A stretch of DNA of 21,905 nucleotides from a virus. The translations under genes were made by a program, and so were the position numbers. Of the stretch, positions 8,201-15,192 are shown one piece after another. The notes below the pieces were generated by a model that did not search any database, was not told the DNA's origin, and was given only the letters and a program-made list of their open reading frames with translations. The DNA lies in IMG/VR virus record IMGVR_UViG_3300042898_000682, positions 1-21,905 of that record. One strand, given 5' to 3'. The first letter of the stretch is position 1, and every line of letters starts with the position of its first letter.

Positions 8201-8694
8201 TCGCTGACAGGAATACTGAAATGGCGAACAGGGATTATGTCTATGCTTTAATTGGTGATAGAACATTGCACTCATTCTGTGATGCATATAATTTTATTGA
8301 TACTGATTTGCACAAGTTTATTACGCTCAGACAAAAGGGTGACAACCATGAATACAATTGGTTGCACGAAACTGGGCTGGGCTATGTTGGTGATGAAAAG
8401 ACATTGATGTATGTAATGCACTCTAGAGTGTTTACAACCTCTAAGGATAAAACAATGGCTAACCTTTATTGCTGGGATGGTAAGGAAATCTTTAAAGTTG
8501 TTATCTTCCCAAGACCTTATGCAAAACTTAAGGGAGTAATTAAGCAAGGTCAGTGGTATGCAGCAAGACTTTCAAAGATTGAGGAAAAGCAAACACTAAC
8601 TCGCATGGACTCATATAAAGTAGAGTCTGACTCGTCTATCATTAATATAGATAATTATATAGAGCGAAAAAACTTAGTGAAAGTAGTAGCTTAA
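5296..8694 (+). CDS. dnaE: DNA polymerase III alpha subunit (DnaE-type replicase)
   Basis: Full-length at 1132 residues (bacterial DnaE about 1160). Start is GTG at 5296 with GGAG just upstream, directly after the previous stop. Domains in order: PHP (about 1-210), palm/thumb/fingers with GRGTGRGSVGGSLL (378-390), catalytic PDIDLDF (420-426; D423/D425) and KIDILGL with D570, then helix-hairpin-helix DNA binding and an OB fold (about 970-1000, LRIEFEDFSGSATVF). The nine PHP metal ligands known from Mycobacterium tuberculosis DnaE1 all have counterparts: H8, H10, D17, H42, E67, H86, C137, D201, H203. It should copy the phage genome and may proofread with its own PHP site. No clamp, clamp loader or epsilon exonuclease is seen in this window. 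The next gene overlaps its TAA by one base. Confidence 0.95.
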   Translation: MTEFVHLHCHSEHSLLDGMSTPEEIAQISSTNGQFAAALTDHGTMAGVLRFQDACKKHAVRPVFGIEAYFVPSVKDDGDGKHERFHLILLAKNDVGLKKLFKLSQISWQDNFYYKPRIDFDLLESMVDDDIISLSGCRGSSIAKAIEAGNTGRAEMLADRFTKIFKDDFYFELQAWNPKEINDGLLDLSKAFNKKAVATADCHFPTHADKACEEVLLLISQYPSLGASITNLAKENATTLHKCGNDLLEKVNHLYPERSLRFDDINPYVANAETVLSWFKDAGYDRPDILENTIEVASKCSAEITKRRNLLPKYLKSLNSDEYLREMTEFRLKELDLGEEYKVRLEEELGIIKQLGFADYFLIVWDLTSWADANNVGRGTGRGSVGGSLLAFLLDISKVDPIKYNLLFARFINPERNDYPDIDLDFEDKRRNEVKEYLRNRWGKDHVAAITTYGTFKPKSVVKDVARVLQVSYEETNNITPFFETIEELTESPKGKIFCNKYPDVPKLAKRLEGRIRNVGIHAAGMVVSSVPLNEVCPIETRKETDGGERTTVTAFDMTDAEAVGLIKIDILGLKTVSVIKDCLAKITERLGVNVEAQSLALDDPAVFENFNKGNTVGVFQTDAAAYRNLIERMGIDNFSDLVVSNALVRPGALLSQGQKYIDCKKGFTQPYYPDKSVEEILKETYGTVIFQEQLMQMSVLISGFTWSDADKLRKIIGKKRDISEFKDFKDKFVNNAIIPKAEARKMWAEFEMSALYMFNKSHAVAYSMLSYQTMWLKVNYPLEFIWSLLYNEDSTEKITAYLMEAQRLGIAILPPDVNYSEEYFTTDSRTGLDAIRFGLTNVAGCGASAIKEILTKRPFTCLDEFNNKCSKSAVKAPLRLNLEKVGAYVSMNHISQYEHERYYLPVLGFSIKSGEENNEMDEFVGNLSEFHEINSPLTLIKAIVRSTKKTPQYLRIEFEDFSGSATVFADRNTEMANRDYVYALIGDRTLHSFCDAYNFIDTDLHKFITLRQKGDNHEYNWLHETGLGYVGDEKTLMYVMHSRVFTTSKDKTMANLYCWDGKEIFKVVIFPRPYAKLKGVIKQGQWYAARLSKIEEKQTLTRMDSYKVESDSSIINIDNYIERKNLVKVVA

Positions 8695-9416
8695 TGCTTC
8701 TTACAATATATATTCCAACTTATAGAAGAGATTCTCTGGATTACTGTCTAGATAGTATAATATCTCAAACTAATTCTAATATTGAAATTATTGTATCTGA
8801 TAACGACCAAGATGGTTACGCAAGACAGGTGGTGTACGAATACAAGGACTACATCTCTGATTATTCCATTAGAAAACAAAACATCGGTTGCGATGGCAAT
8901 TGTTTGTATGGAATTACTGCTGGCACTGGTGATTATGTTTGGGTTCTTGGTGATGATGATATTTTAATTCCTGGCGCAATTGACACTATTATGCCGATGC
9001 TAAACGGAGTTGATCGTGTAATGCAATTTGCCCCGTATTCTGGAGAAGTATTGCCTGGGTTTTCTGGTACAATGATAGAGTTGATAAATAAACTTAATGA
9101 TAAATCGTATGTAATTGCTGCAACATTGGCAAGTATGAATATCTGGAGAAGAGAAGTCATGGATTTTAAAATCGGGGTGGAACATCTTGATTCTAGAAAT
9201 GTCTTAGGCTGGGCTGGTATCAATTGTAATACGGTGAGCGTTCCAGATGTACCGACTGTTCTTGTCAATGACACAAATCATTTTATCTTTAAAGATTTTG
9301 ATACTGTGATGTTTGAATACTGCGATGCCCTATCTGCTATTGAGGGCGTTGAGAAGTTTACATTTGATAATGCTAATAAATGGAATTTTGTTAACGCATC
9401 AGTGGACGCAAAATGA
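8694..9416 (+). CDS. Glycosyltransferase family 2 (GT-A fold)
   Basis: The 240-residue protein opens with LLTIYIPTYRR, the GT2 nucleotide-sugar binding strand, then DYCLDSIISQ, VSDNDQDG (about 35-41) and the metal-binding GDDD at 86-89 (WVLGDDDI). This is the catalytic core of GT2 enzymes. The C-terminal half is less conserved and probably sets the acceptor; it has no membrane segment, so the enzyme is cytosolic. It shares one base (TAATG) with the polymerase stop and overlaps the cytidylyltransferase start by 4 nt (ATGA). The pair is likely a small sugar-transfer unit. Donor and acceptor cannot be told from sequence. Confidence 0.85.
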   Translation: MLLTIYIPTYRRDSLDYCLDSIISQTNSNIEIIVSDNDQDGYARQVVYEYKDYISDYSIRKQNIGCDGNCLYGITAGTGDYVWVLGDDDILIPGAIDTIMPMLNGVDRVMQFAPYSGEVLPGFSGTMIELINKLNDKSYVIAATLASMNIWRREVMDFKIGVEHLDSRNVLGWAGINCNTVSVPDVPTVLVNDTNHFIFKDFDTVMFEYCDALSAIEGVEKFTFDNANKWNFVNASVDAK

Positions 9417-9844
9417 TTGTCTATACAGGTGGAACATTTGATCTATTCCATTCTGGTCATGCCAGACTGTTGGAGAGATGTAAGAATGCGGCTGGTGGTG
9501 GGGATTTAGTTGTGTCTGTTAATCCAGATGAGTTTTGCTCTCAGTATAAAGAGCCTCCAATTTGTAGTTTGGCTGAAAGAATGGAAGTTGTTTCTTCTTG
9601 TAAATGGGTGGATAAAGTAATTGTAAACTCGGGCGGTGCTGATTCTAAACCTGCTATCATAGAAGCAAAAGCTGATCTTGTAATCGTTGGTTCCGACTGG
9701 CAAAGTAAAGATTACTATAAGCAAATGGGATTCACACAAGAATGGCTTGACGAGCACAATATCGGGGTGATGTTTGTTCCGTATACAGAAGAGATTTCAA
9801 CAACAATTATTAAATCAAGAATATTAGATAGAATGTTTCAATAA
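9413..9844 (+). CDS. Cytidylyltransferase, TagD/glycerol-3-phosphate type
   Basis: The 143-residue protein has the HIGH-type motif H13-S-G-H16 after TGGTFDLF, an ERMEVV motif (55-60) and STTIIKSR at 129-136, equivalent to the I/S-S-T-x-I-x-x-R signature of the family. Length matches TagD/GCT (about 130 residues). Family enzymes join CTP to glycerol-3-phosphate or a related phospho-compound to make a CDP-activated donor. FAD-synthase-like or phosphopantetheine enzymes share the fold and remain possible. Coupled by ATGA to the GT2 gene, it likely supplies or activates a moiety for transfer to a phage or host acceptor. Confidence 0.82.
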   Translation: MIVYTGGTFDLFHSGHARLLERCKNAAGGGDLVVSVNPDEFCSQYKEPPICSLAERMEVVSSCKWVDKVIVNSGGADSKPAIIEAKADLVIVGSDWQSKDYYKQMGFTQEWLDEHNIGVMFVPYTEEISTTIIKSRILDRMFQ

Positions 9845-9853
9845 AGGAGAAAT

Positions 9854-10768
9854 ATGTTACTTGTAGATAAAAGAAAAGGCGATTTGATGCCGATCCATGA
9901 TGTTATTCCTACTCCCAGTGTTGGTTTGAATCGGGCTTTGGGTGGCGGATTAAATACTGGTGCGACTCATTTGTTTTGGGGTACTCCTTCTGTGGGTAAA
10001 ACGACTATGTGTTTTAGAATTATGGCTGAGGCGCAGAAGATGGGGTATCGTCCGATTATTGTTGATTCGGAGTCTTCGTATAGTGATGTTTATGCTGAGA
10101 AGTGTGGTTTAGATATTTCTGATGTGGTGGTGATTCAGTCTACTATTGTTGAGGATATTATGAAAAGTTTGATTGGGTATTTGACTGATGATAAGGAGAA
10201 GCATATTTTCTTGTTTGATTCGTTGTCTAATATTGTGAAGGAGGAGTTTTATGATAAGCCTGAGGGTGGTAAGGCGATGGGTTTGTCGGCTCGTTCGCAA
10301 GGATATTTTTTGCAGAAGTTGGTGAATTATCTTCATAAGGAGCGCAATATTATGTTGTTTGTTGCTCATCAAACGGTTGATTTGAGTGGTATGTATGCTA
10401 TTACTAAGGCGAAGATGGGTAATGTTGTGCATCATAATATGCATAATGTTATTAAGTTGTTTCTTTCTATGTCTAAGGGTGAGATGGAGCGTGAGGCGAA
10501 TAATATGATTACTTCGCAACGGGCTGTGTGGACTATTGAGAAGACTAAGCAGTTGCCTACGATTGGTTCTACTGGATATTATTATGTGCTGCCACAATTG
10601 GGGCAAATTGATGCTCGGCGTGAGTTGATTGATATTGCGATTGAGATGAATGTTATTGTTCGTAAGGGTGCTTGGTATACTTATGGTGATAGTAAATGGA
10701 ATGGCATGGGAGCTATTGAATTGACTGATAAGCAGGTCAAGGAGATTCAGAAGCTTATTACGGCGTGA
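9854..10768 (+). CDS. recA: RecA-like recombinase
   Basis: The 304-residue protein begins after an AAAGGAGA site. The RecA core shows Walker A GTPSVGKT (43-50), the catalytic-glutamate region around VDSES (70-74), Walker B IFLFDS (118-123) and a glutamine-bearing AHQT (171-174) that may sense ATP. Bacterial RecA is about 350 residues; this one lacks most of the N-terminal helix and the acidic tail, as phage RecA/UvsX proteins do. It would promote strand exchange and recombination-dependent replication with the nuclease and RuvC-like proteins downstream. The gene uses almost only TTG for Leu and mostly AAG and GAG for Lys and Glu, unlike its neighbours. Stop overlaps the next GTG start. Confidence 0.85.
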   Translation: MLLVDKRKGDLMPIHDVIPTPSVGLNRALGGGLNTGATHLFWGTPSVGKTTMCFRIMAEAQKMGYRPIIVDSESSYSDVYAEKCGLDISDVVVIQSTIVEDIMKSLIGYLTDDKEKHIFLFDSLSNIVKEEFYDKPEGGKAMGLSARSQGYFLQKLVNYLHKERNIMLFVAHQTVDLSGMYAITKAKMGNVVHHNMHNVIKLFLSMSKGEMEREANNMITSQRAVWTIEKTKQLPTIGSTGYYYVLPQLGQIDARRELIDIAIEMNVIVRKGAWYTYGDSKWNGMGAIELTDKQVKEIQKLITA

Positions 10769-12000
10769 TCTTTTCGGTTCATACCGATCAGCATATTAAA
10801 GATGCTGTAAACATTTTTGGTTATGCTTATGGCTATACCAATATTGTAAAACATTTTAATCAGTTCACTTATCGTGGTAAGCAGTTAGAGGTCGTTGAGA
10901 ATGATCCTGCTGCTCAGATACAGATGTTTTATATGGAACCTGAATGGCATCATCCTACATCTGGTCAGGATTTTCGTCAGCCTGGTTTTAAAAAACATCA
11001 TGACCATCAATACAAGATTAATGGTACATATTTAGAGGCTACTCGGGCTTGGGATTGGTGGATTCCTACCATGAAGTCATTTGATGAGATCTGGGTGGGT
11101 AATCAGTTCTCTGCGGATGCAGTTGCTAATTCTGGTGTTGAGACTCCTACATATGTTTTTGAATTAGGTATTGATGATATGTGGACACCTTTTAAAAGAG
11201 GTAATCGGGAGAAGATTCGGTTCCTTCATGTTGATTCAGATAGTCCTCGCAAGAGGGCGGATCTCGTTGAGAAGGCATTTACCACTCTGTTCAAGGATAA
11301 TAAAGATGTTACGCTTACGCTAAAGTATCACGGTGGTGCTGAGAGAAGCGTTATGGACTTGTTTAAGATAGAAGAGTCCTTTAGCGAAAATATTATAAGG
11401 ATTCATCAAACATTAAGTCAACCTGAAATGGTTAAACTTTACCATGACCATGACATCCTGATTTACCCTACAGAGGGTGAAGGGTTTGGACTAATACCTC
11501 TTCAAGCTTTGGCTACGGGTATGCCAACAATATCAACAAGTCGGTGGTGCTCGTATGAAAAGTATCTTGGTGACAATATTATTGAATCAACACTAGGTAG
11601 GACACAACACACTGGTTATCATACTGGGGATGTGATTCTCCCAGATTTTGATTCAACTGTTGATCTTATGAGGAATGCAGTAGATAATTTTGATGCCCAG
11701 TGTGATTATTACTATAAGCAGGCTCCTGCGGTCATTAAAGAATATAACTGGCAAAAGCAGTGCGACAAGATGCTTAACTCTTTAATTAAGCGTGTGGGAG
11801 TATCTATGTTTAAGCCAGTTAAAGCAATGAATAGAGATAGATATATATATTTTCAAAATGGTGCTGGTTACAGTACTGAATCTGGTACTCTCTTTTCAAG
11901 AGAAAACCCCGTACAGAGAGTATCTAATGACGAGTATAATTTGTTGATTAGAAATTCTAATTTTAGAAACCCAACAGATGAAGAAATAAGGAGCAAGTAG
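10765..12000 (+). CDS. Glycosyltransferase family 4-like (GT-B fold)
   Basis: The 411-residue protein starts with GTG at 10765, overlapping the RecA stop (GTGA). The N-terminal half contains DEIWVGNQFSADAV (about 107-120), the segment before the donor domain. The C-terminal domain has IRFLHVDSDSPRKR (151-164) and the GT4 signature YPTEGEGFGLIPLQA (234-248) with the E-x7-E type arrangement that holds the nucleotide-sugar. A C-terminal extension after about residue 345 (MFKPVKAMNRDRYIYF...) is extra to the fold. It is cytosolic with no signal peptide. A second relative lies at 16247-17305. Donor and acceptor unknown. Confidence 0.85.
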   Translation: MIFSVHTDQHIKDAVNIFGYAYGYTNIVKHFNQFTYRGKQLEVVENDPAAQIQMFYMEPEWHHPTSGQDFRQPGFKKHHDHQYKINGTYLEATRAWDWWIPTMKSFDEIWVGNQFSADAVANSGVETPTYVFELGIDDMWTPFKRGNREKIRFLHVDSDSPRKRADLVEKAFTTLFKDNKDVTLTLKYHGGAERSVMDLFKIEESFSENIIRIHQTLSQPEMVKLYHDHDILIYPTEGEGFGLIPLQALATGMPTISTSRWCSYEKYLGDNIIESTLGRTQHTGYHTGDVILPDFDSTVDLMRNAVDNFDAQCDYYYKQAPAVIKEYNWQKQCDKMLNSLIKRVGVSMFKPVKAMNRDRYIYFQNGAGYSTESGTLFSRENPVQRVSNDEYNLLIRNSNFRNPTDEEIRSK

Positions 12001-12365
12001 TGAGTTACCTAGAAGATGAAATTGAAGAAGTTCGGTCATATATTTCTGAGCCGTTCTCTCAGACTATTGATTGCAATCAGGGCTGGCATCAATTGATTGT
12101 TGATTGCCATAGAGAGCTGTCTGCTATTGATCCAGATTATAAACTTTACCAAGTCAAAGAAAAGTTTGGTGGATTGAGGTATTATATAGATTCAAGTTCA
12201 AAAGATTATTATGCTCTTCGTGATGTAATCAATAAGTTTGAAAGACTTTCTTTGCAAACATGTGAGTACACTGGAGAGCCTGGAGTCTTGGCTAAAGGAA
12301 AGGGCGGGTGGATGAAAACCTTGTCTACAGAAGTGATGTCGGAGTATGGCTATGAAAAAGCATAA
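12000..12365 (+). CDS. Conserved phage protein with VKEKFGGLRYY motif
   Basis: A 121-residue protein starting with GTG at 12000, which shares its G with the preceding TAG. It contains GWHQLIVDCHRELSAIDP and then QVKEKFGGLRYYID (about 51-64), a motif I associate with small phage and bacterial proteins that often carry a following zinc knuckle. Here only one cysteine remains in that region (QTCEYTGEPG), so the knuckle appears degenerate. No catalytic motif is visible. The tiny membrane ORF at 12352 overlaps its end. Function unknown. Confidence 0.6.
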   Translation: MSYLEDEIEEVRSYISEPFSQTIDCNQGWHQLIVDCHRELSAIDPDYKLYQVKEKFGGLRYYIDSSSKDYYALRDVINKFERLSLQTCEYTGEPGVLAKGKGGWMKTLSTEVMSEYGYEKA

Positions 12366-12426
12366 TATTGTTGTTGTTGTTGGAGCTATTGTTTATTTAT
12401 TTTTTCTTATTAAGATGTTTCTATGA
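12352..12426 (+). CDS. 24-residue single-pass membrane peptide (candidate)
   Basis: ATG at 12352 to TGA at 12424-12426 encodes 24 residues: a basic start (MKKHN) and then an uninterrupted hydrophobic run (IVVVVGAIVYLFFLI) ending KMFL. That is the shape of a small single-span inner-membrane peptide. It exactly bridges the gap between the neighbouring genes: it overlaps the end of the upstream gene by 14 nt and its stop overlaps the next ATG as ATGA. The packing and the clean topology favour a real gene; the length makes chance possible. Function unknown. Confidence 0.5.
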   Translation: MKKHNIVVVVGAIVYLFFLIKMFL

Positions 12427-12722
12427 AAAGAACTGAACAGGAAGAGATTAAGAGAGACAAAGCGAAGGCTGTAAAGAATTCTGGTCGTGGTCTAAGGAAG
12501 GGCGATGCTTCGTTGAATAAATTCTTACTTGATTATAAGCATAATGAAAGAACTTTTACTCTTACATTAAAAGCTTGGAACAAAATGCGTAAAGACGCAT
12601 GGAATGCTAGCTATAAATATCCATGTATTTCTGTTGTATTCGGTGAGAACTCCGAGACAAAGGTTGCTATAATAGACTGGGAAGTGTTTCAAGAGCTAGT
12701 GAAGGGAAGCGAGTATGAGTAA
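12423..12722 (+). CDS. Small basic protein, possible Hjc-like or PD-(D/E)xK nuclease
   Basis: The 99-residue basic protein has KNSGRGLRKGDA (18-29), then FLLDYKHNERTFTLTL (34-49) and a central aromatic helix (WNKMRKDAW), ending in VAIIDWEVFQELV. The order SGR...KGD...D-Y-K resembles small archaeal or phage Holliday-junction resolvase-like nucleases, where an Asp and a following E/D-x-K bind metal. I could not see a full PD-(D/E)xK set, so this is a suggestion. The genes around it are recombination-related, which fits. ATGA-coupled to the membrane peptide upstream. Confidence 0.5.
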   Translation: MKRTEQEEIKRDKAKAVKNSGRGLRKGDASLNKFLLDYKHNERTFTLTLKAWNKMRKDAWNASYKYPCISVVFGENSETKVAIIDWEVFQELVKGSEYE

Positions 12723-12864
12723 GAAGTATAAGTATAGTTTTTTCTGTGATAAATTGTCTGGCTATAAATCAATTGGTTTTGGCATTGGGCATGATGATGG
12801 GTATATCGGATTGTATATATTATTTTGGATGGTCGGAATCCAAAGAAAGATGGTAGCAGCGTGA
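12715..12864 (+). CDS. 49-residue unknown small protein (candidate)
   Basis: ATG at 12715 to TGA at 12862-12864. The peptide starts MSKKYKYSFFCDK and has a glycine-rich middle (SIGFGIGHDDGYIGLYILFW). It fills the otherwise empty 12723-12860 stretch, overlapping the upstream stop by 8 nt and the downstream GTG as GTGA. The hydrophobic part is short, so a membrane role is uncertain. No homology recognised. Confidence 0.45.
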   Translation: MSKKYKYSFFCDKLSGYKSIGFGIGHDDGYIGLYILFWMVGIQRKMVAA

Positions 12865-13211
12865 GTCAATATGGTAATCCAATGTTTTTCCAGATTTTAG
12901 AAGAGCTACGGGCTCTTCACACAAAGAAAGGGCAGGATTATGGCACTGCGAGCGATCCTCTTGCTAATGTTCGTGCGTCAGTTGATTGGGGTGTCCCAGG
13001 TTGGGTTGGTACTTTAATCCGAGCAAATGATAAAGTAATTCGCTTGCAGAGTGCGGCTAAGGGAAGTAAATTAGTCAATGAAGGTGTTGAAGATTCTCTT
13101 ATAGACCTTGCATCATATGCAATCATTGCTCTTGCATTATATCGTGAAGATAACGATATGAAGCAGGCTGTTGTTGTTACAGAGGATCTAAGAAAGAGCC
13201 TACATGCCTGA
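12861..13211 (+). CDS. DUF1599-type nucleotide-modification-associated protein (MazG-like fold)
   Basis: Starting at GTG 12861 the protein has 116 residues; an upstream in-frame ATG at 12825 adds 12 residues but would overlap the previous ORF by 40 nt, whereas 12861 gives the GTGA overlap used elsewhere in this window. It carries KKGQDYGTASDPLANVRAS, then WVGTLIRANDKVIRL and NEGVEDSLIDLASYA, the all-helical pattern of DUF1599 proteins common in actinophages, related in layout to dUTPase/MazG-type pyrophosphohydrolases (acidic ExxxD clusters). By that relation it may hydrolyse or sense nucleotides; no activity is proven for the family as I know it. The next gene overlaps its end by 8 nt. Confidence 0.7.
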   Translation: MSQYGNPMFFQILEELRALHTKKGQDYGTASDPLANVRASVDWGVPGWVGTLIRANDKVIRLQSAAKGSKLVNEGVEDSLIDLASYAIIALALYREDNDMKQAVVVTEDLRKSLHA

Positions 13212-13524
13212 TATTATTGTTGATACAGTCTTTTTATCTGAACAAATGGGTGATAAGGCAAAAGAGTTTACAGAATGTATTCGCATTGTCCAAGACATCA
13301 TTGAGAATCCTGACCATTATATTGGGATGCAAGCAATTAAGTATGCCAATATGTTGGCTGGTTATAGAACACTTATGATTGTAAAATCACAAGCATTTAA
13401 GAGAAGGTCTAGTATTATGAGCGAGCAGGACAAGTTCGTTAATGATGTATGGAAAACCATGTATGAAGCATTATCCGAAAATATTAACGCCCTTAAACTG
13501 GCAGCAAGAGGAACAAACTCATGA
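13204..13524 (+). CDS. Helical unknown protein
   Basis: A 106-residue protein, almost wholly helical by eye. The middle has VQDIIENPDHYIGMQAIKYANMLAGYRTLM, followed by a basic stretch (KRRSS) and an amphipathic C-terminal helix. The layout of an acidic helix plus A-x-x-L-A-x-x-R recalls short virion- or replication-associated phage proteins of unknown role. No cysteines, no membrane segment. It overlaps both neighbours (8 nt upstream, 4 nt ATGA downstream), so it belongs to the same operon as the nuclease. Confidence 0.55.
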   Translation: MPDIIVDTVFLSEQMGDKAKEFTECIRIVQDIIENPDHYIGMQAIKYANMLAGYRTLMIVKSQAFKRRSSIMSEQDKFVNDVWKTMYEALSENINALKLAARGTNS

Positions 13525-14270
13525 AAGCAATACAGCAATTAAGAGCACCGAAAGCAGTTGCTCCTGTTGATGGTCCAGTAGTAATGGCAGATTTAGTTGA
13601 AGCGATTAATGACCACTTAGCGTTGAGAAACACTCCTAATTTTAAAAAAGTTAATGGTTTCCACCCCAGTTATACAAACCAATGCGCTCGCTATTGGTAC
13701 TATATGTTTGAAGGGGTAGAAGTAACCCCGTCATTTAGCTCCCAGACTTATCGTATTTTTGATAACGGTCATGCCGTTCACGAAAGACTTTACAGTTATC
13801 TTAGGGGGATGGGTATCCTTGTTGGGGAAGAAATTAAAGTTAATCATACTGATCCCCCAATTGAGGGCACTGCAGATGGTATAATTAATTGGTATGGCGA
13901 GAAACTAATTGAACTTAAATCAATAAGTCAAGAAGGTTTCCATTACAGACAACTGCATAATAAACCTAAAGATGAACATTACCGACAAGCCCAAATTTAC
14001 ATGGAATGCCTGAACTTGGATTCTGGCTTTGTAATTTACGAAAACAAAAACAACCAACAAATTCTCCCAATCTTTATTGAGAGGGATCAACCGTTTATTG
14101 ATAAATTATTTAAAAAATATAGGAAGTTCCATGGCTCTTATCTGAGCAAGGAAATTCCAGTGCAACCATATAAGAGGACATCGGCTAACTGTAACTCCTG
14201 CGATTTGGTTGCCCACTGCTGGGCAGGAGGAGATCGTAATGATGAAGAGAAGGGGAACGAGCCTTTTTAA
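13521..14270 (+). CDS. Cas4/RecB-like PD-(D/E)xK exonuclease with Fe-S cysteines
   Basis: The 249-residue protein shows the nuclease motifs in order: a conserved GHAVHERL (83-90), D119 in GTADGI, E131-x-K133 in LIELKS, and Q156 in YRQAQIYM. Four cysteines, C55 and C224, C227, C233 (CNSCDLVAHC), bracket the domain as in Cas4 and AddB-type nucleases, which hold a [4Fe-4S] cluster. No cas1/cas2 genes or repeats lie nearby, so it is a phage recombination exonuclease rather than a CRISPR part. With RecA and RuvC it would process DNA ends. ATGA-coupled to the gene before it. Confidence 0.82.
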   Translation: MKAIQQLRAPKAVAPVDGPVVMADLVEAINDHLALRNTPNFKKVNGFHPSYTNQCARYWYYMFEGVEVTPSFSSQTYRIFDNGHAVHERLYSYLRGMGILVGEEIKVNHTDPPIEGTADGIINWYGEKLIELKSISQEGFHYRQLHNKPKDEHYRQAQIYMECLNLDSGFVIYENKNNQQILPIFIERDQPFIDKLFKKYRKFHGSYLSKEIPVQPYKRTSANCNSCDLVAHCWAGGDRNDEEKGNEPF

Positions 14271-14287
14271 TTTATGCGAAAGCGTAA

Positions 14288-14599
14288 ATGGACAATGAAT
14301 CTTTAAAGATTTGTGCTTATGAAGATTGTGGTAAAGAGTTTCATGCAAAAGTTTATAATGCTATTTATTGCTCTGCTGAGTGCCGTAAGATTGTTACAAA
14401 TAAAAATTTATTAGCGAGTTATTACGAAAAGAAAGCTAATAAAAACAAGAAAAGAATTTGTAAAACAAAAACATGCACTGCTGTATTATCTATATATAAT
14501 AAAGAAACTATTTGCGAGCAATGTAAAAGAAAGCGTTTTGTAGACAGGCTAGTCTCATGGGGCTGGTCTGAAGAGAACGCTAGGCGTGGTATGGATTGA
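14288..14599 (+). CDS. Double zinc-finger protein
   Basis: This 103-residue basic protein has two cysteine sets: C9, C14, C28, C32 (ICAYEDC ... YCSAEC) and C58, C63, C76, C79 (ICKTKTC ... ICEQC), each able to hold one zinc ion. The first set resembles the FCS- or MYM-like fingers that start with C-x4-C-x13-C-x3-C. A basic linker (KKANKNKKR) joins them and the C-terminus has a helix (FVDRLVSWGWSEENARRG). Nucleic-acid binding is likely. Its TGA overlaps the TTG start of the RuvC-like gene, so the two are coupled. Confidence 0.6.
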   Translation: MDNESLKICAYEDCGKEFHAKVYNAIYCSAECRKIVTNKNLLASYYEKKANKNKKRICKTKTCTAVLSIYNKETICEQCKRKRFVDRLVSWGWSEENARRGMD

Positions 14600-15192
14600 G
14601 CATCAAATCGCTTATCTCGTCTGTAAAAGAAACTAGGGTGCTTGCCATTGACCCGTCTTCGCACTCTCTTGCTTGGGTTATTTATGATGTCACTATGGAT
14701 AATATTTCTTTAATTGCGTGTGGAAAGATTGATTATAAGAAAGACAAAAATATCTCAGTAAAGTTTGCGATCATTGACAAAGGTTTGTCCAGTATAGTTA
14801 AAGAGTATTCCCCTAAACATGCAATAATTGAGCAATCAATTTATGTTCAGAACTTTGAATCAAGCAGGATTATATCTTATATAATTGGCTATAGCTGGGG
14901 TGTTATAAGCGCTGGTAGTTGCACAGTCTCTGATGTTAACCCTCTAGTTTGGAAAGCTGGTATCGGCTATAAGAATCTGGGAAAGAAGGATAAAGAGATT
15001 TTTATGAATGATGGGAAGCCAGGTGCTCTCCAGATAAAATTAAAGAATGAAAGAAAGCGCAGAGTTCGCATACTTGTATCAAAATATTTTGCTACGGGTG
15101 ATATTGGTATCAACGATGATGATATTATAGATGCAGCAGGTATTGGCTTATGGTACGCAACAAAAAAGATACAGCAGGCTTCTAATGGCTAA
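14596..15192 (+). CDS. ruvC: RuvC-like Holliday-junction resolvase
   Basis: The 198-residue protein starts with TTG at 14596 inside the upstream stop (TTGA). RNase H-fold motifs are D19 in VLAIDPSS, E79 in AIIEQS, and the acidic pair in NDDDIIDAAG (D176/D179), the four-carboxylate site of RuvC. Length matches bacterial RuvC (about 170) with an insertion around 125-150 (KKDKEIFMNDGKPG). It would cut four-way junctions left by RecA-dependent recombination and replication before packaging by the terminase further downstream. No RuvA/B partners are seen, as usual in phages. Confidence 0.85.
   Translation: MSIKSLISSVKETRVLAIDPSSHSLAWVIYDVTMDNISLIACGKIDYKKDKNISVKFAIIDKGLSSIVKEYSPKHAIIEQSIYVQNFESSRIISYIIGYSWGVISAGSCTVSDVNPLVWKAGIGYKNLGKKDKEIFMNDGKPGALQIKLKNERKRRVRILVSKYFATGDIGINDDDIIDAAGIGLWYATKKIQQASNG

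Noticed and set aside
8933-9274. Minus-strand ORF opposite the GT2 gene
   Set aside because: Shadow of a well-supported GT2 frame with no start signal or domain.
10109-10606. Long minus-strand ORF (165 codons) inside the RecA-like gene
   Set aside because: It is rich in Leu, Arg, His, Asn and Ile because the + strand there uses TTG, GAG, AAG and T-ending codons. No motif, no promoter or ribosome-binding site.
12825-12860. ATG at 12825 as start of the DUF1599-type gene
   Set aside because: It lies deep inside the 12715-12864 ORF and the extra 12 residues are not typical of the family; GTG 12861 gives a 4-nt overlap.
12352-12864. Toxin-antitoxin pair made of the 24- and 49-residue ORFs
   Set aside because: They are separated by a different gene and lack any antitoxin-like DNA-binding partner.
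13521-14270. Cas4-like nuclease as part of a CRISPR system
   Set aside because: No repeat array and no cas1, cas2 or effector genes nearby; phage recombination nuclease is simpler.
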